From Halovenus halobia (GTDB taxonomy: Archaea; Halobacteriota; Halobacteria; Halobacteriales; Haloarculaceae): a stretch of 64,000 nt of DNA. The notes below the pieces were generated by a model, which made no database searches, had not been told where the DNA came from, and saw nothing but the letters and a program-made list of their open reading frames with translations. The stretch spans positions 744,001-808,000 of the forward strand of contig NZ_JBLKOA010000001.1 of assembly GCF_051414135.1 (NCBI RefSeq), written 5' to 3'. How positions within the stretch are numbered: position 1 is the first letter of the stretch; each line of letters begins with the position of its first letter. Below, piece by piece: positions 60,322-64,000 of the stretch. A program made the translations under genes and the position numbers.

Positions 60322-60997
60322 CGAACTCCCACAGAACCCATACGAACCGGAACTCGGATCGTTCGATGAACTAAGCGAACAGGACAGCGACGCAGTCGCC
60401 AAGACTGGTACCACCACGGTCGGTGTCAGTACAGCGGACGGCGTCGTCATCGGAACGGACCGACGAGCGAGCCTCGGCGGCCGATTCGTCTCGAACAAGA
60501 ACGTGACCAAGGTGGAGCAGATTCACCCAACCGCCGCGCTGACGCTCGTCGGCTCGGTCGGCGGCGCGCAGTCGTTCATCCGAACGCTGCGCTCGGAATC
60601 GAATCTCTACGACAGCCGGCGCGGTGAGCCGATGTCGATTCACGCACTCGCGACGCTTGCAGGGAACTTCGCCCGCGGCGGGCCGTTCCTCGCCATCAAC
60701 CCAATTCTGGGTGGCGTCGACGAGGATGGCAGCCACGTCTACAGCATCGACCCGGCCGGCGGTGTCATGAAAGACGACTACACCGTCACCGGCAGCGGAA
60801 TGCAGCTCGCACACGGTGCGCTCGAAGGTGAGTACGACCCTGAACTCTCCATCGAGGAAGCAGAAGTGCTCACCGCCCGCGCAGTACAGGCAGCCACCGA
60901 GCGCGACACTGGCTCCGGGAACGGACTCGTCACTGCGACGGTGACCGAGGACGGCGTCGAAATGCAGGAATACGACGCAGCCACCGACCTGCTGTAA
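60314..60997 (+). CDS. psmB: 20S proteasome beta subunit
   Basis: The 227-residue proprotein has a 32-residue propeptide removed by autocleavage between Gly32 and Thr33 (AKTG|TTTVGVSTADG), which exposes the catalytic threonine. The active-site Lys is in TDRRASLGGRFVSNKNVTKV, and TGSGMQLAHGALEGEY and SGNGLVTATVTEDG are standard beta motifs. The start is set by the perfect Shine-Dalgarno in psmA. psmA and psmB being adjacent and overlapping favours balanced ring assembly. Confidence 0.97.
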   Translation: MNDELPQNPYEPELGSFDELSEQDSDAVAKTGTTTVGVSTADGVVIGTDRRASLGGRFVSNKNVTKVEQIHPTAALTLVGSVGGAQSFIRTLRSESNLYDSRRGEPMSIHALATLAGNFARGGPFLAINPILGGVDEDGSHVYSIDPAGGVMKDDYTVTGSGMQLAHGALEGEYDPELSIEEAEVLTARAVQAATERDTGSGNGLVTATVTEDGVEMQEYDAATDLL

Positions 60998-61038
60998 GGT
61001 CGACAGCCATTTCTTGCCGGCCACCCTCCCCGTGAGCA

Positions 61039-62373
61039 ATGCGGCGCGCACACCCACTCGAACAGGCGGTCGGCATCGACCACTACGTCACCGATAGCGA
61101 CGGCACCGGCGGCGAACTCCGTGTCGAGCCCGATGATTTCCGTGTGCGCGAACTCGAAGATTTTGACGCCGAACCAGTCGACGCGTCGGCAGACACCTAC
61201 GAACATCTGCTAATTCGAGTCACCCTCCGGCGGTGGGATACCAACGATTTCGCACGAGAGCTATCAAATCGACTCGGAATTTCACGTCACCGCGTTTCCT
61301 GGGCCGGGACGAAGGACAAACACGCCGTGACAACCCAACTCTTCTCCGTCGACGGCGTTGAGCCTGAATCACTCCCCGAGATTTCTGGTGCGGAGTTCGA
61401 GGTCGTCGGTCGAACCGGCCGGTCGATTCTCTTCGGTGACCTCGCCGGCAACGCCTTCGAGATTCGCGTCCGGAACCCAGACAACCCAGAGACTGCACCA
61501 AAAATAACCGAGCAGTTGCGGGAGTTCGGCGGCGGGACTGCCGGTGTCCCCAACTACTTCGGCCAGCAACGGTTCGGCAGTCAGCGGCCCGTCAGTCACG
61601 AGATTGGACTCGCGATGGTCCGCGGCCAGTGGGAGCGCGCAGTTATGACCTACGTAGGTAATCCCTCCGAGCGGGAACCAGCGGAGACACAGGAGGCCAG
61701 AGAATTTGTCGACGAGACTCGCGACTGGACCGAAGCACTCGACCGACTGCCGACGTATCTCGGCTACGAGCGCTCGATGGTTCACGAACTCGACCGGCGA
61801 ACCAACGGCGGCGACGAGCCAGCGTCCGACGAGGATTTCAGGGCCGCGCTGGGAGAGTTGCCCGACAATCTCTCGCAGTTGTTCGTCAACGCAGCGCAGT
61901 CGTATCTGTTCAACCAGATGCTGTCCGAACGACTGGACCGCGGCTTGCCGTTTGACCAGCCAATCGAGGGCGACGTGGTCTGCTTTGTCGACAACGGCGG
62001 GCCAGACGGACTGGAACTCCCAGACACAGACCGAAAACAGCGTGTGACTGCCGACCGAGTCGATTCTGTCCGTCGACACTGCAAGCGCGGGCGAGCGTTC
62101 GTGACGGCACCGTTAGTTGGGACGGAAACCGAACTCGCCGGCGGTGAACAGGGTGATATCGAGCGAGCGGTGCTCGAAGATGTTGACCTCGCGCCGGAAG
62201 ATTTCGAGCTTCCGGACGATCTGAGTTCGACAGGAACCCGGCGAGCAATCCTTGTTCGATCTGAGCTGGACTGTCAGCAAGACCCGCTCGAACTCAGCTT
62301 CTCGCTCCCACGTGGGTCGTACGCGACAGTGCTCCTCCGAGAGTATTTAAAACGCGACCCAGAGCATCTCTGA
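61039..62373 (+). CDS. truD: tRNA pseudouridine(13) synthase TruD
   Basis: The 444-residue enzyme has the TruD motif SWAGTKDKHAVTTQLFSVDG with the catalytic Asp in GTKDKHA, the TruD-specific insertion, GGTAGVPNYFGQQRFGSQRP, and the downstream NAAQSYLFNQMLSERLDRGL. It isomerises U13 in tRNA. The N-terminus has ELRVEPDDFRVRELEDFDAE, typical of archaeal TruD. The gene begins 41 bases after psmB, in the same direction; a shared transcript is possible. Confidence 0.95.
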   Translation: MRRAHPLEQAVGIDHYVTDSDGTGGELRVEPDDFRVRELEDFDAEPVDASADTYEHLLIRVTLRRWDTNDFARELSNRLGISRHRVSWAGTKDKHAVTTQLFSVDGVEPESLPEISGAEFEVVGRTGRSILFGDLAGNAFEIRVRNPDNPETAPKITEQLREFGGGTAGVPNYFGQQRFGSQRPVSHEIGLAMVRGQWERAVMTYVGNPSEREPAETQEAREFVDETRDWTEALDRLPTYLGYERSMVHELDRRTNGGDEPASDEDFRAALGELPDNLSQLFVNAAQSYLFNQMLSERLDRGLPFDQPIEGDVVCFVDNGGPDGLELPDTDRKQRVTADRVDSVRRHCKRGRAFVTAPLVGTETELAGGEQGDIERAVLEDVDLAPEDFELPDDLSSTGTRRAILVRSELDCQQDPLELSFSLPRGSYATVLLREYLKRDPEHL

Positions 62374-62448
62374 GATGGGTTATCCCAGCCGACAGAATAA
62401 AATACCGCTATTTGGCCTGTGAAATATGATAAATCGCCCGAATCATTA

Positions 62449-62466
62449 AGTGGATCGTGGTCCACT
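62449..62466. promoter_or_regulatory. Inverted repeat AGTGGA-N6-TCCACT before the AOR gene
   Basis: Two 6-bp complementary arms are separated by TCGTGG. The repeat covers the region 18-35 bases before the aldehyde ferredoxin oxidoreductase ATG at 62484, next to ATTTGTAATAG. It could be an operator or part of the promoter. Short arms make chance occurrence possible. Confidence 0.35.
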
Positions 62467-62483
62467 ATTTGTAATAGAGATTC

Positions 62484-64000
62484 ATGACTGATCTTGGTGG
62501 ATACCACGACAACGTGGCAAGAATCGACCTCAGTGAGGGAGAGGTCGCCTACGAGGGAATCGACGACGAGGACGCGAAGAAGTACATCGGTGCGCGCGGA
62601 CTCGGTGTAAAGTACGTTTTCGACCAGGGGCCGGATGTTGATCCGCTGGGGCCGGACAACCTCCTTGCCTTTATGAACGGTCCGCTGACGGGGACGCAGG
62701 TCACGATGAGCGGTCGAATCGCAATCTGTACGAAGTCCCCAATCGCGGGGCAGGTCACTGACTCCCACCACGGGGGATGGAGCGGAGCGCGACTCAAGTG
62801 GGCTGGCTTCGACGGACTCCTGTTCGAGGGGCAGGCTGACGACCCAGTCTACGCCTACATCGAAGACGGTGAGGTCGAACTCCGAGACGCCTCGCACCTG
62901 TGGGGCAAGGGCGTCCACGACACCCGCGACACAATCGAAGACGAAATCGAGGGACAGTACGGAAAGAACCTCTCGATGATGGCTATCGGGCCGGGCGGCG
63001 AAAACGAGGTCAGGTACGCCTGTATCGTCAACGAGGACGACCGGGCCTCCGGCCGCGGGGGAACTGGTTGTGTGATGGGCAACAAGAACCTCAAAGCAGT
63101 CGTCGTCAAATCGTCAACGAAGATGCAGAAGCCGGCCGACCAGGAGACCTTCCGCGAAGGTCACAAACAGGCGATGCAGCTCATCCAGGAGTCCGAGGTC
63201 ACCGCACCGAACGAGGGTGGCCTCTCGATGTACGGGACCAACGTTCTGATGAACGTCACCGAGGAGATGGACGGCCTGCCGACCAAAAACGGGAAGTACA
63301 CTTCGACGCGGTCGATGCGTGAGTCCGAAGGTGGCGACATCGACGCCGAGGGTGTCTCCGGCGAGTACGTCCGAGAGAACATCCTCGTCGACGAGCCGAC
63401 CTGTCACTCCTGCCCGGTCGCCTGTAAGAAGGAGGTCGAAGTGCAGGCGATGCACAAGGGCGACGAGATGAACGTCCGCATGGAGTCCTTCGAGTACGAA
63501 TCCGCGTGGGCACTCGGCCCGAACTCCGGACACACCGACCTCGACGACTCCGTGCTGATGGTCGATAAGTGTAACAACCTCGGTGTCGACACCATCGACG
63601 CCGGTAACACCATGGCAATGGCCATGGAGATGACTGAGGAGGGCAAGTTCGACGACCTCGGCGATGGCATCGACTGGGGCGATTCCCAGGAGATGATCGA
63701 GATGCTCGAACGCATCGCTCACCGCGAGGACGAACTCGCTGACCACCTCGCAAACGGTCCAAAACACCTCGAAGAAGAGTTCGACGCACAGTCGAACTCG
63801 CTGGCAGTCAAGGGCCAGACGATGGCCGCATACGACCCACGAGCGATGAAGGGGATGGCAATCGGCTACGCCACCTCGAACCGTGGCGCCTGTCACCTCC
63901 GTGGGTACACGCCCGCGGCAGAACTGCTGGGCATTCCGGAGCAGGTCGACCCGGCCGAACACGTCGGCAAAGGTGAGCTTTGTGCCACCTTCCAGGACCT
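62484..64000 (+). CDS. aor: Tungsten-dependent aldehyde:ferredoxin oxidoreductase, 3' end cut by window
   Basis: About 505 residues are visible. The N-terminal AOR domain has RIDLSEGEVAYEGID, YIGARGLGVKYVFDQ and TGTQVTMSGRIAICTKSPIA. The 4Fe-4S ligands Cys307, Cys310 and Cys314 appear in PTCHSCPVACKKEVE; the fourth cysteine is probably just beyond the edge. RASGRGGTGCVMGNKNLKAV is a tungstopterin-binding segment. It oxidises an aldehyde to an acid and reduces ferredoxin. The ATG at 62484 follows a stretch with a 6-bp inverted repeat. The gene is incomplete only because the window ends. Confidence 0.95.
   Translation, partial: MTDLGGYHDNVARIDLSEGEVAYEGIDDEDAKKYIGARGLGVKYVFDQGPDVDPLGPDNLLAFMNGPLTGTQVTMSGRIAICTKSPIAGQVTDSHHGGWSGARLKWAGFDGLLFEGQADDPVYAYIEDGEVELRDASHLWGKGVHDTRDTIEDEIEGQYGKNLSMMAIGPGGENEVRYACIVNEDDRASGRGGTGCVMGNKNLKAVVVKSSTKMQKPADQETFREGHKQAMQLIQESEVTAPNEGGLSMYGTNVLMNVTEEMDGLPTKNGKYTSTRSMRESEGGDIDAEGVSGEYVRENILVDEPTCHSCPVACKKEVEVQAMHKGDEMNVRMESFEYESAWALGPNSGHTDLDDSVLMVDKCNNLGVDTIDAGNTMAMAMEMTEEGKFDDLGDGIDWGDSQEMIEMLERIAHREDELADHLANGPKHLEEEFDAQSNSLAVKGQTMAAYDPRAMKGMAIGYATSNRGACHLRGYTPAAELLGIPEQVDPAEHVGKGELCATFQD

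Overview
The window is a chromosomal segment of a halophilic archaeon (class Halobacteria). The evidence is an acidic proteome throughout, high GC coding sequence, many AT-rich boxes about 27 bases before start codons (leaderless transcripts), and archaeal marker genes: topoisomerase VI, prefoldin alpha, ribosomal protein L18Ae, FtsY, Hjc, the 20S proteasome, TruD, Pth2, and twin-arginine lipoproteins with a lipobox cysteine. Genus cannot be set from sequence reading alone. No rRNA, tRNA or CRISPR array was recognised.

Layout. 1-8.6 kb: DNA topology genes. topoisomerase VI subunit B runs off the left edge and carries an intein; it is followed by a kinase-fold phosphotransferase, a ComB-like phosphatase, an M28 peptidase and gyrB-gyrA. 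8.6-19.2 kb: UspA, the rpl18a-pfdA-ftsY operon, a GlcD-type flavoprotein, two lipoproteins, an LVIVD-repeat surface protein, Hjc and several conserved small proteins. 19.3-24.3 kb: purB, a pair of PH-domain membrane proteins and a GDT1/TMEM165-type cation transporter.

24.5-31.3 kb is an accessory island: an HsdR-N-like nuclease, a three-gene cluster (unknown coiled-coil protein, CcbP-like calcium-binding protein, pRiA4b ORF-3-like protein), an unknown lipoprotein, a ParD/RelE-type toxin-antitoxin pair with a perfect operator palindrome, and a tyrosine recombinase at its right side. 31.5-38.7 kb: a duplicated PepSY protein, a winged-helix regulator, a AAA ATPase, a Zn/Mn-type ABC importer, a heliorhodopsin and a truncated retropepsin-like gene. 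The importer and the GDT1 gene 11 kb away share a near-identical 14-base dyad (TTAGATRRGTCTAA), suggesting one metal regulon.

38.7-52.9 kb: an S9 peptidase, gene remnants, a subtilase, a phosphoribosyltransferase, formamidase, a large Vps62-like lipoprotein, a CorC/HlyC-type membrane protein, an SCP2-hydrolase plus acetoacetate-decarboxylase-like pair behind a palindrome-rich promoter, and an ABC-2 exporter. 53.0-64.0 kb: a dcd-HTH/ThiN-methyltransferase operon in which dcd is split by a 479-residue intein, pth2, an integrase-like/CheF-like fusion protein, psmA-psmB, truD and a tungsten aldehyde:ferredoxin oxidoreductase that runs off the right edge.

Most interesting: two inteins in DNA-metabolism genes (the Dcd one with degenerate C-terminal histidines), the recombinase-like/CheF-like fusion, the heliorhodopsin, the shared metal operator, and the ADC-family protein lacking the Schiff-base lysine.
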